The notes: generated from the sequence alone by a model not told the origin. DNA of 13,080 nucleotides from Candidatus Wirthbacteria bacterium CG2_30_54_11 (GCA_001873755.1 MNZT01000042.1:1-13080), one strand, 5' to 3'. Positions 1-6,960 are shown, counted from the stretch's first letter. Numbers and translations are program-made.

Positions 1-1587
1 GGTTCTTTTACCTCCAAACGGTGGGTCCTGACCGGTCTGATCTCTGTCCTTTTCATCACCTCAGTCATGCTGATCGGCATCGTTGATTACTGGCAGTCCT
101 GGCTGCTGGCCGCAGTCGGCATCCTGCTGACCTCTGCCGTAGCCTTCCCTGTGCTTGAAAAAGCCAAGAAGAACCTGATCTTCATCCCTCTTGGCGTCTT
201 CCTGCTCGGACTGCTCGTCTTCAAGGTCCCTGCGATCAAGGATTCTATCTCGGCCTTCGATACGCCCGTGCCCCAGCCCATCACACTGAGCATCTCCTCT
301 TCTTTTGCCATCGCCAAAGAGAGCGTCAAAAAGTTTGCCCTGGCAGGTGTCGGTGAAGGCAACTACGGCTATGCGTTCAAGGTTCTGCGTCCTACGGATT
401 TCAACCAGAAGACCGATTGGCTTCTGAATTACAATCGTCCTTATAATCAGTTCTTCCTGAATTTGACCACCATGGGTCTGCTCGGTCTTGCAGCGCTTCT
501 GTTCTTTACCATCCGGATCGTCGGACTCAGCATCAAAGCGCTCCTGGCGTATGCCATGAAGACAGATTCTGATCCCGCGGTGCTCGGATTGTTCGTGAGC
601 GTCATCACCTACTTTGGCATTCTACTGCTGAACTGGGAGACTATTCCTCTGCAGATCCTGTTCTGGATCCTGTTGGTGCTCGCTGTCTATATCGGTTTTG
701 AGCCTGAAGTATCAGGCATCACGGGTGACAAGGTTTTCTCCCTCAAGCTCGCGACCGAGGGCGAAGCCAAACAGCGCGATTTCCTATCTCTCGGCGTTGC
801 ACTTGCCATCGTTATTCTTGTCGCTGGAGTTGGTTACAAGCTCGTGGCGGCATACAGCGTCGACATGAATCTCCGCAAAGCTATCGATGCCGGCAACAGC
901 GGTGATGTGAACAATTCGCTGATCTATCAGAACAAGGTCGTCACCTCTGCCGAAGCCTCTGACCCCTATCTCCGTGGCGTCGCCATCCTGCTCCACAATC
1001 AGGGTGTAGCCTCCGAAGTCAGCACGACCGACGAGACCCAGAGAGCCACCGATATCGAACGCAAGCGTGCCTACTTCCGTGAGGCCGTCAGATTTGCCCG
1101 CATGGCAGCTGACAAGAATGGTGAAGTTTCCGAGAACTGGGAAGTCCTCCTCGGTATCTACTCGACGCTCTCTGACTACGGCATCAACAAGATCGATCAG
1201 GTGCCGCTTGACAACCTGATGGCCGAGATCCGCACTCGTCTCAGCGTACTGACCCCTTCGGAAGTGACCTGGAGACTGAGAGTCGCCAACTACTTCATCA
1301 AGCAGGCCGACAATGATTCCGCCCTCACCCTGCTCGGTCAGGCCAATGTGCTGAAGACCAACCTGGTCGACATCCACTACCTCGCAGCCAAAGCGTTCGG
1401 TGCCAAGCTTGATTACGCCAATGCCATTGTGGAAGCCAATATTGCTCTTCGTTCGCTCAATGCAGATCACGCCTGGGCCACCGAGCTCAATGATCTCGTG
1501 ACCACCTGGAAAGCAGAGCAGGCCAAGGCCGCGACCACCCCTGCGACCACGACCGATACTACGACGCCGACCACGACGACCCCGTAA
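1..1587 (+). CDS. O-antigen ligase/polymerase-like membrane protein with C-terminal helical-repeat region (5' end outside window)
   Basis: The reading frame is open from base 1, so the true start lies upstream; the Met at 67 is internal and 22 further residues precede it. Numbering from that Met, hydrophobic segments lie near 10-28, 38-53, 132-160, 172-188, 194-210 and 240-262. Between them is a loop with GVGEGNY (94-100) and YNQFFLNL (126-133) followed by MGLLGL, the arrangement seen in the Wzy_C/O-antigen ligase family, whose members polymerise or transfer lipid-linked glycans at the outer face of the membrane. Residues about 330-480 are helical and Ala/Leu-rich with a TPR-like rhythm (for example the stretch around DYANAIVEANIALRSLNADH), a common appendage in such proteins. 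The last 17 residues are nearly all Thr, Pro and Ala. The family call is fairly sure; the glycan (O-antigen, pilin glycan or other) cannot be told. A stem-loop terminator follows the stop. Confidence 0.8.
   Translation, partial: GSFTSKRWVLTGLISVLFITSVMLIGIVDYWQSWLLAAVGILLTSAVAFPVLEKAKKNLIFIPLGVFLLGLLVFKVPAIKDSISAFDTPVPQPITLSISSSFAIAKESVKKFALAGVGEGNYGYAFKVLRPTDFNQKTDWLLNYNRPYNQFFLNLTTMGLLGLAALLFFTIRIVGLSIKALLAYAMKTDSDPAVLGLFVSVITYFGILLLNWETIPLQILFWILLVLAVYIGFEPEVSGITGDKVFSLKLATEGEAKQRDFLSLGVALAIVILVAGVGYKLVAAYSVDMNLRKAIDAGNSGDVNNSLIYQNKVVTSAEASDPYLRGVAILLHNQGVASEVSTTDETQRATDIERKRAYFREAVRFARMAADKNGEVSENWEVLLGIYSTLSDYGINKIDQVPLDNLMAEIRTRLSVLTPSEVTWRLRVANYFIKQADNDSALTLLGQANVLKTNLVDIHYLAAKAFGAKLDYANAIVEANIALRSLNADHAWATELNDLVTTWKAEQAKAATTPATTTDTTTPTTTTP
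1534..1584 (+). repeat. Low-complexity Thr-codon tract (Thr/Pro-rich C-terminal tail)
   Basis: This is a run of ACC/ACG/ACT codons with scattered CCC/CCT/CCG, encoding the Thr/Pro/Ala tail of the upstream membrane protein. Such tails are flexible and may be O-glycosylation targets, which is inference. The imperfect GAC/ACC repetition is also a place where repeat length could vary between strains. Confidence 0.75.
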
Positions 1588-1591
1588 GCAC

Positions 1592-1619
1592 TTGTCTCAG
1601 CGACCCGTACGAGTATAAT
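1592..1619 (+). promoter_or_regulatory. Sigma-70-type promoter for the thioredoxin reductase/hexokinase operon
   Basis: A -35-like TTGTCT (1592-1597) lies 16 nt upstream of a perfect TATAAT (1614-1619). The predicted start near 1626 gives a leader of about 58 nt before the ATG at 1684. The +1 would fall within the left arm of the terminator that ends the upstream gene, so the new transcript would carry only part of that stem and should escape termination. The call rests on sequence match only. Confidence 0.6.
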
Positions 1620-1620
1620 G

Positions 1621-1655
1621 CAAGAGCTGGTGAAAACACCGGCTCTTGTTTTATT
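1621..1655 (+). terminator. Rho-independent terminator after the O-antigen-ligase-like gene
   Basis: The arms 1621-1632 (CAAGAGCTGGTG) and 1637-1648 (CACCGGCTCTTG) pair over 12 bp with one G-U pair and an AAAA loop. A T-rich run, TTTTATT, follows at 1649-1655. It sits 33 nt after the stop codon at 1587. Confidence 0.85.
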
Positions 1656-1683
1656 CCATTCATTGACGTAAAGAGAGGGATCC

Positions 1684-2601
1684 ATGGAAGATGTTGTCAT
1701 CATCGGGGCCGGACCGGCCGGGCTGTCGGCAGGGATCTATGCATCCCGGTATCTCATGAAGCATGTGATCATCGGCAGCCTCCCCGGGGGATTAATAACC
1801 ACCGCGCACAAGGTGGAGAATTATCCCGGATTCAATTCTCTGTCAGGATGGGAACTGGGGCAGAAATTTGAAGAGCATGCACGCATACTGGGGGCGAACC
1901 TCGTCGCCGACGAGGCAACTTCCATAGTGAAAGAACCTGATGGTACTTTCAGGATCGCGACTCCAGGCTCAGTGTATCAGAGCAAAGCGGTGCTGCTTGC
2001 CTATGGCACGAAGCGGCGGCATCTTGATGTTCCAGGTGAGGGAAAATTCGCCGGCCGGGGAGTCAGTTACTGCTCGGTGTGCGACGGCGCTTTTTTCCGG
2101 GACCGCGTGGTCGGGGTGATCGGCGGAGCAAATGCCGCCTGTGACGGAGCTCTGTACCTGTCAGACGTAGCCAGAGAGGTGTATCTCATCTACCGCAAAG
2201 GTGCACTCAGAGCGGAACCATCCATGGTGGACCTGCTGACGCACAACCCAAAGATAAAGACAATATTAAATACTAATGTGACCTCTCTTTTTGGTGAAGA
2301 ACAGCTTGAATCTGTCACCCTGGACAAACCCTACCAGGGCGCGGTTTCACTTGATCTCGACGGTCTTTTCATCGAGATCGGGTCAGAGCCTGACCACCAT
2401 ATTCTGACCGGGCTGGGAGTAGAACTCGATGAAGAGAACTATATCCGGATCGATGCACGTCAGCATACCAGCACTCCCGGAGTGTATGCCGCCGGAGATA
2501 TCACGACGGGCTCGGCCAAATTCCAGCAGGCTATCACCGCCGCCTCAGAAGGTGCTATCGCAGCGATGTCGATATTCCAAGATCTGAAAAAGAACGGCTG
2601 A
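1684..2601 (+). CDS. trxB: Thioredoxin-reductase-type FAD/NAD(P)H disulfide oxidoreductase
   Basis: At 305 residues this matches low-molecular-weight bacterial thioredoxin reductase, which passes electrons from NADPH through FAD and a redox disulfide to thioredoxin in the cytosol. Visible motifs are the FAD-binding GAGPAG (8-13), the redox-active CSVCDG (C130 and C133, in place of the usual CATCDG), and the C-terminal AAGDIT (269-274) with QQAITAASEG (281-290). The NADPH region reads GGANAACDGALYLS (147-160), where the family has GGGNTAVEEALYLS. The specificity loop is YRKGALRAE (170-178) for HRRDGFRAE, so all three basic positions (R/K/R) are kept and NADPH use remains likely. The start is ATG with a GAGAGG Shine-Dalgarno about 5-8 nt upstream. 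The gene is first in an operon with the hexokinase-like gene 3 nt downstream. No thioredoxin gene lies in the window, so the partner is unknown; a ferredoxin- or NADH-linked variant is less likely. Confidence 0.88.
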   Translation: MEDVVIIGAGPAGLSAGIYASRYLMKHVIIGSLPGGLITTAHKVENYPGFNSLSGWELGQKFEEHARILGANLVADEATSIVKEPDGTFRIATPGSVYQSKAVLLAYGTKRRHLDVPGEGKFAGRGVSYCSVCDGAFFRDRVVGVIGGANAACDGALYLSDVAREVYLIYRKGALRAEPSMVDLLTHNPKIKTILNTNVTSLFGEEQLESVTLDKPYQGAVSLDLDGLFIEIGSEPDHHILTGLGVELDEENYIRIDARQHTSTPGVYAAGDITTGSAKFQQAITAASEGAIAAMSIFQDLKKNG

Positions 2602-2604
2602 GCC

Positions 2605-4128
2605 ATGCCTTTTCAACCATCCTTCGTAAGTCAAATGAGGGATACTCTGTTTCACGACCAGATCCTCTGGGATCTGCGAGATCAGAGTGCGGTCGGCTGT
2701 CTTCGCCGGGAAGCGGAGCGTTTTGCCGAGGCTATGCGAATGTCCGGAGGCAGAACGACGGATATCCCCCGTATGTACTGGTCGGGGCTGGCGGATGAGG
2801 CAGAGAGCAGCCGCGACGAAAAGGATTTCCCCGACGCGAACATTCTGGTCGTATCGGTTGGCGGTTCACATACACATTTCCGTGCACTGAAGATTTCCCG
2901 TGGTGTAGTCCAGGAGCTGGTCAACCCTGGAGGTAAACGGAATATTCCTACGCCCTGCGGCGATGAACAGATCCACAGCCTGGAAGAGATGCTCCTGCCC
3001 ATCGCACGGGAAGCTTGTGGCTGGCTCAGGGTGTTTGCCGGAGGGGTTGAGCCACATATCTTGTTGAACTGGGGCTTTCCTCAGAGGTCGATTGTACTTT
3101 CGCCCAGTGAAGGCGTGACCGGCGCCATCGGCGAGGTCATGACCAAAGGGCAGAGGGGGGTACAGGCGCAGGGTATGCCTATTCACTCCGTTTTCCGTGC
3201 CTGCCTGCAGCAGGAGTGTTTGCTCGGAGGAGGTGCTATCGACATCAGCAGGGTGAAGATTACGGTACAGAATGACACGATCATGGCCATGTTCCGCTAC
3301 CTCGAACGGCAGAGACGTGCGGATTTTCATGCTATGGCTCTCATGATTTTGGGCACGGGAGTCAACCTCACTACCCTGGCGCGGTATGAAGCAGAGGAGA
3401 ATGGCTCTGTTCGTCTGGATCACGAAGGCTTGCCGGTCAGAGTACCGAATACAAAAATGTCAGCCCCATCACGCACTTTCTGGCTAGACTACGAGGTCGG
3501 ACGTCTGAAACCGATAGAGACGTTGGGCCGATGCGATAGACTGGCACCGAACGAGCAGGGAGAGGCAGCCGAAGACATCGAGAATTTTGGTCTGGGCGGG
3601 ACCGGTTTTGGCCGGATTTTCCATAACCTCGTGCACGACTACCTCCCGGAGCCGGACCTGCTCTGGTCATCCCTAGCCTCATCAATGAAAGTGACAGTCT
3701 CCCAGTTTTTTCCAGACGGGGAATGGGTGGTGAAACTTTCCGGCCGGCACCCTGTCTATGATGCCTCTGAGACCATTTCGGATTTGACAGCTTCAGGGCT
3801 GGGATCTGAGGTCATCAGCAGTCTCCAGGTGCTGGCCGAAGCCGTGGTGGAGCGCAGTGCTGCGAGGGCAGGGGTTGTACTTGCTGCGGTCAGTCTCTTC
3901 AGCGGGCTAGGTCTGCAGGTTGTCGACCTGCCCGATGCCCTGGCCATGGAAGGCAGCGTCTGGAAGACCAGACGATATCAGGATCAGGTGCTGCAGTACT
4001 GGAACGCAATCCTGGCTCCTGAACTTGCCAGTTTGAAATTGAAGGAACTGAACATATCCCTGATCGTCGAAGACAACTATAATGCCGGAGTGCTCGGTCC
4101 GGCTTACCTCCTGGGACAGTATCTTTGA
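2605..4128 (+). CDS. Hexokinase-family (eukaryotic-type, ~50 kDa) sugar kinase homologue with altered phosphate motifs
   Basis: The 507 residues match the length and layout of eukaryotic-type hexokinases rather than the short bacterial ROK/Glk glucokinases. Recognisable family elements in order are: VSVGGSHTHFRALKI (83-97) at the phosphate-1 position; NWGFPQ (155-160), like the SFPxxQ segment; TKG (180-182), the sugar-binding Thr-Lys; NDTIMAMF (223-230), like NDTVGTMM with the catalytic Asp as D224; ILGTGVN (248-254), the phosphate-2 motif; YEVG (296-299), like MEWG with a sugar-binding Glu; IENFGLGGTGFGRIF (325-339), like FEKMISGMYLGEIVR; and EGSVWK (449-454) plus VEDNYNAGVLGPA (488-500) in the adenosine region. 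The Asp of DxGGT is replaced by Ser84, and the DGSGxG adenosine motif reads DNYNAG. It may therefore be a divergent hexokinase or a non-canonical or regulatory homologue. It starts 3 nt after trxB with a poor Shine-Dalgarno, which suggests translational coupling. The family call is confident; the activity is not. Confidence 0.8.
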   Translation: MPFQPSFVSQMRDTLFHDQILWDLRDQSAVGCLRREAERFAEAMRMSGGRTTDIPRMYWSGLADEAESSRDEKDFPDANILVVSVGGSHTHFRALKISRGVVQELVNPGGKRNIPTPCGDEQIHSLEEMLLPIAREACGWLRVFAGGVEPHILLNWGFPQRSIVLSPSEGVTGAIGEVMTKGQRGVQAQGMPIHSVFRACLQQECLLGGGAIDISRVKITVQNDTIMAMFRYLERQRRADFHAMALMILGTGVNLTTLARYEAEENGSVRLDHEGLPVRVPNTKMSAPSRTFWLDYEVGRLKPIETLGRCDRLAPNEQGEAAEDIENFGLGGTGFGRIFHNLVHDYLPEPDLLWSSLASSMKVTVSQFFPDGEWVVKLSGRHPVYDASETISDLTASGLGSEVISSLQVLAEAVVERSAARAGVVLAAVSLFSGLGLQVVDLPDALAMEGSVWKTRRYQDQVLQYWNAILAPELASLKLKELNISLIVEDNYNAGVLGPAYLLGQYL

Positions 4129-4151
4129 CAATCCAGACCTGAAATATCATG

Positions 4152-4180
4152 TTGGCACCGGCCATCACCTGTGGTAGGCT
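4152..4180 (+). promoter_or_regulatory. Candidate promoter for the spermidine-synthase-like/DUF4416 operon
   Basis: TTGGCA (4152-4157, one mismatch to TTGACA) is separated by 17 nt from TAGGCT (4175-4180), which is preceded by a TGn extended -10 element (TGG at 4172-4174). The start would be near 4187, leaving a leader of about 24 nt. The -10 hexamer itself is weak (3/6). The rest of the 82-nt spacer holds only the GACGAGG ribosome-binding site at 4196-4202, and no terminator for the preceding hexokinase-like gene is visible. Confidence 0.4.
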
Positions 4181-4210
4181 CTCATCGGCCAATTCGACGA
4201 GGTTTTCTGT

Positions 4211-5737
4211 ATGGTAAAAGTTCGTGCGGTCTCGGTCCGTTTTTTGACGCTCACCGCTTTTGTGTGCGGCATGGTGATCATGGCGGTCGAGATGGCAGCC
4301 AGCCGCCTCATGGCGCCGTATTTCGGCACCTCGGTGTTCGTCTGGACCAATCTGCTGGGCATCATCATGCTCGCTTTGTCGCTCGGGTACTATTTCGGTG
4401 GCCGGATCGCTGACCGGAACCCGACAGAGCAGTATCTGTATACTCTGCTGTTTGGTGCATCGCTCATCCTGTTCGTATTGCCATTCGCGGCTCCGTTCAT
4501 CATGAATTTCGTGAGCAGCGGGGTCAGCGAGGGGGAGTTTTCGATCGTCGTCAGCTCGTTTGTCAGCAGTCTGATCGTGTTCTGCATCCCGTTTCTCGCT
4601 CTGGGTATGGTCAGCCCCACGATCATCAGATTACTGAGCAGCGAAGTCGATCATTCCGGCCGGATCGCCGGCCGGGTCTACGCCGCCTCGACGGTGGGAA
4701 GCATCCTCGGCACCTTTTTGCCCACGCTCGTATTCGTCCCCTGGATCGGCACGAAGAAGACCATACTGCTGTTCGCCCTGGTGCTCTGTATCGTCAGTCT
4801 GATCGGACTGGGAAAACGGCTGCTCTGGGGCGTCATCGGTGTCTTCGTCGCGGCGCTGGTCCTGATCCCGCCGCAGTATTTCACCTCGGCTGATATCGTC
4901 TATCAGACAGAGAGCCCCTACTCATACCTCAAGGTCACTAAAGACAGCTTTTATGGCAATATGCTGCAGCAGGATGAAGGCTATGCCATGCATTCTGTCT
5001 ACAATCCTGACCGGATATTCACCGGTGCCTACTGGGATTACCTGTATTTCGCGCCGTATTTTCAACCGGACAAGAAAGAACAGAAAGCAGCCGTTATAGG
5101 AGCGGCCGGCGGGACCGCTTATCGGATGTGGGAGGAGACCAGCGGCGATCAGTTCGACTTCACGTTCGAGGGGGCTGAGATCGATCCGGTAGTGGTCGAT
5201 CTGTCCCGGAAGTATTTCGGCATGGACCAGTACCCGAATGTGGAGGTGAGCGCACAGGATGGCCGTATATTTCTCAAGCAGAGCAAAGGTGACTATGATA
5301 TCGTGTTCCTCGACGCCTACCGCCAGATCTATATGCCTCCCCATCTGACGAGCCTGGAATTCTTTCAGCTGGTCCGTGACCGGATGTCCGAAGATGGGGT
5401 CATGATCGCCAATGTCAATGCGATGTTCGAGGGATCGGACATCTATCAGCGGATGGTCAGGACCCTGCAGGAAGTTTTTCCCAAGGTCTGGGTGCTGCAG
5501 GTAGGGGATGGGTCATTCAACTATCTCTTTTTCGCGACTTCGGGCCAGGGCGATCTCGGAACCGCATTGACCAGCATTCCTGAACGTTATTCATTTCTGC
5601 GAGCTGAGGCCTTGCCAAAAATCGCCAGACTCGATACTATACGCTCGGACATCGCCCTCATCACCGATGACAGACCGCTGAGCGAAGTGCTGTTCGACCG
5701 GATGATCGGCGAGTGGCTGCTGGGCAGGAGGAACTGA
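4211..5737 (+). CDS. Membrane-fused spermidine-synthase-fold protein
   Basis: The 508 residues divide into an N-terminal half with about six to seven hydrophobic helices (near 12-34, 44-65, 75-100, 113-136, 158-178, 184-200, 204-222) and a C-terminal methyltransferase/aminopropyltransferase-like fold (about 230-500). The opening VEMAASRLMAPYFGTSVFVW and GGRIADR are hallmarks of the widespread MFS-like/spermidine synthase fusion proteins. The soluble half shows VIGAAGGTAYR (295-305) at the nucleotide-binding glycine loop, AEIDPVVVDLSRKYF (322-336) with the acidic ligand position, QDGRIFL (349-355), and YDIVFLDAY (362-370) followed by PPHLTSLEFF. The glycine loop lacks the Asp of GGGDGG, and the DxxDP-type catalytic segment reads LDAY, so canonical spermidine synthesis should not be assumed. 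GACGAGG lies 8 nt before the ATG. The stop is 2 nt before the DUF4416 gene. Confidence 0.85.
   Translation: MVKVRAVSVRFLTLTAFVCGMVIMAVEMAASRLMAPYFGTSVFVWTNLLGIIMLALSLGYYFGGRIADRNPTEQYLYTLLFGASLILFVLPFAAPFIMNFVSSGVSEGEFSIVVSSFVSSLIVFCIPFLALGMVSPTIIRLLSSEVDHSGRIAGRVYAASTVGSILGTFLPTLVFVPWIGTKKTILLFALVLCIVSLIGLGKRLLWGVIGVFVAALVLIPPQYFTSADIVYQTESPYSYLKVTKDSFYGNMLQQDEGYAMHSVYNPDRIFTGAYWDYLYFAPYFQPDKKEQKAAVIGAAGGTAYRMWEETSGDQFDFTFEGAEIDPVVVDLSRKYFGMDQYPNVEVSAQDGRIFLKQSKGDYDIVFLDAYRQIYMPPHLTSLEFFQLVRDRMSEDGVMIANVNAMFEGSDIYQRMVRTLQEVFPKVWVLQVGDGSFNYLFFATSGQGDLGTALTSIPERYSFLRAEALPKIARLDTIRSDIALITDDRPLSEVLFDRMIGEWLLGRRN
5726..5733 (+). promoter_or_regulatory. Shine-Dalgarno AGGAGGAA that fixes the DUF4416 start at 5740
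   Basis: AGGAGG (5726-5731) is a perfect anti-16S match placed 8 nt before ATG 5740. It lies inside the last codons of the spermidine-synthase-like gene. It rules against the in-frame GTG at 5713, which lies upstream of it. Confidence 0.85.
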
Positions 5738-5739
5738 CC

Positions 5740-6282
5740 ATGGGGAGCATCCACGATCCCAAACCGGTCAAACTGTTCATCGGTATCCTGCTAAAGGATA
5801 CGACTCTCAGAGATGAACTGACCTGTCTGCTTGAAAACAGCTTTGGCGCTATCGACATCCGTTCTGAGCTGATACCTTTCACTTTTACCGACTACTATCG
5901 ATCCGAGATGGGTGAGGGCCTGACTCGCATCTTTTGCAGTTTTTTGACCTTGATCGATCCTGCCGAGCTTGCGCGGATCAAGCTTGCGACCAACGCTCTG
6001 GAAAAAAAGTTCGCAGATCAGTACGCATCGCAGCAGGTCGCCCGGCCCTGCAACCTCGACCCCGGCTATCTGGAAGTGAGCAAGATCATCCTCGCCAGCA
6101 CCAAGAATTTTTCCCACCGCATCTACCTGTCCAGGGGCATCTATGCAGAAATTACCCTGCAGTACCAGAACAAGCATTTTACCGATCTACCCTGGACCTA
6201 CCCGGACTTCAAAACCGAACCATACCAATACTTCCTGGAGCAGGTGCGGACAGCGTATCTCTCCCAGATAAAAAATAATTAA
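5740..6282 (+). CDS. DUF4416 family protein
   Basis: The product has 180 residues. It matches my recollection of the DUF4416 family along nearly all its length: PKPVKLFIGILLKD (7-20), the FGxID segment (35-39), PFTFTDYYRSEMGEGLTRIF (46-65), KLATNALE (81-88), NLDPGYLEVSKIILASTKNF (105-124), HRIYLSRGIYAEITL (126-140) and PWTYPDF (151-157). The many conserved charged and aromatic positions are present, so it is probably a working member. The family's biochemical role is not known to me, and no signal peptide or membrane helix is visible, so a cytosolic location is expected. The start is set by a strong Shine-Dalgarno. The 2-nt gap to the upstream gene points to translational coupling and perhaps a shared task with the spermidine-synthase-fold protein (inference). 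Confidence 0.87.
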   Translation: MGSIHDPKPVKLFIGILLKDTTLRDELTCLLENSFGAIDIRSELIPFTFTDYYRSEMGEGLTRIFCSFLTLIDPAELARIKLATNALEKKFADQYASQQVARPCNLDPGYLEVSKIILASTKNFSHRIYLSRGIYAEITLQYQNKHFTDLPWTYPDFKTEPYQYFLEQVRTAYLSQIKNN

Positions 6283-6315
6283 ACCCAAACACACTACAAA
6301 AGTGCAGATAGAAAA

Positions 6316-6960
6316 ATGAGCAACAGAAAAAAAACAGTAGTCCCAATGGTGGTTTTCTGGATCTGTGTCGGAAGCTTTTTCTACACGGCAGGTCAGTGCG
6401 TTGCGCATGTGTTTTCCGAGAGTCTGCCCGCTCTGGCGGCCGGAAAGACGGAACGTATCCCTGCTTTGCCTGCTTCGGTAACGCTGGACGACAGTATGAC
6501 GTCGGTTCAAAGACGGGAGATCGCAATCCAGCTCGGCTCAGTTGTCGGGATCATGGAAGCCTTTCCGGTCAATATCCGTCGGTTCGACAATTCTGGTACT
6601 ATGCCGGCATACACTGATCTGAATACAGACACGGTCTACCTGTCGCCGGGGATCTCAACCGGCCAGCTGGAGCATATCCTGCTCCACGAGATCGGGCATC
6701 TGGTAGACAAGAATGTGATGAATGTCGTATCGAGGGCACAATACTGTACCATCAGCTCTCTCGATTGTTCACTCTGGGGACAGGAAACTTATTCGTATAC
6801 CGTTTCTTCGGAAAACAGGAGCAGGCATCTCTCATCGCCAGCTGAAGCATTTGCCGAGGGATTTGCGCGGTATATAGAGAATAGATCTTCTTCGACCTCT
6901 CCTCTCAGAGCGGGTGATCGGGAACAGGACTTTTTTGCTGATCTGCATCTGGCAGACTAA
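6316..6960 (+). CDS. Putative membrane-anchored or secreted HEXXH metalloprotease-like protein
   Basis: The product has 214 residues. A basic N-terminus (SNRKK) is followed by a hydrophobic stretch at about 8-32, acting as a signal anchor or uncleaved signal peptide; no lipobox is clear. After a linker, HILLHEIGHLVD (120-131) contains the zinc-binding HEXXH motif (H124, E125, H128). About 50 residues later SPAEAFAEGFARY (174-186) supplies a candidate third ligand, E177 or E181, as in gluzincin-type and lethal-factor-like peptidases. Cys144 and Cys151 (and C28) could form a disulfide outside the membrane. I do not recognise the exact family. It follows the DUF4416 gene by 33 nt with no terminator and only a poor Shine-Dalgarno before the ATG, so it is either read through or weakly translated. 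Its stop codon overlaps the stop of the convergent surface-protein gene. Confidence 0.72.
   Translation: MSNRKKTVVPMVVFWICVGSFFYTAGQCVAHVFSESLPALAAGKTERIPALPASVTLDDSMTSVQRREIAIQLGSVVGIMEAFPVNIRRFDNSGTMPAYTDLNTDTVYLSPGISTGQLEHILLHEIGHLVDKNVMNVVSRAQYCTISSLDCSLWGQETYSYTVSSENRSRHLSSPAEAFAEGFARYIENRSSSTSPLRAGDREQDFFADLHLAD

Noticed and set aside
784..1470. 228-codon open frame on the minus strand
   Set aside because: It lies entirely antisense to the C-terminal region of the O-antigen-ligase-like gene, whose frame shows clear family motifs. The antisense product has no recognisable motif; it arises from codon bias in the sense gene.
2866..3423. 185-codon open frame on the minus strand
   Set aside because: It is antisense to the hexokinase-like gene across conserved motifs of the sense frame; its product is unlike any protein I know.
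4125..4130. Perfect TTGACA spanning the stop of the hexokinase-like gene
   Set aside because: The only -10-like hexamer nearby (TATCAT at 4145-4150) is at 14-nt spacing, too short for a normal promoter; the TTGGCA/TAGGCT pair further on is better placed.
5713..5739. Upstream GTG start for the DUF4416 gene
   Set aside because: It would place the AGGAGG Shine-Dalgarno inside the coding sequence, and the extra residues fall outside the family; ATG 5740 has ideal spacing.
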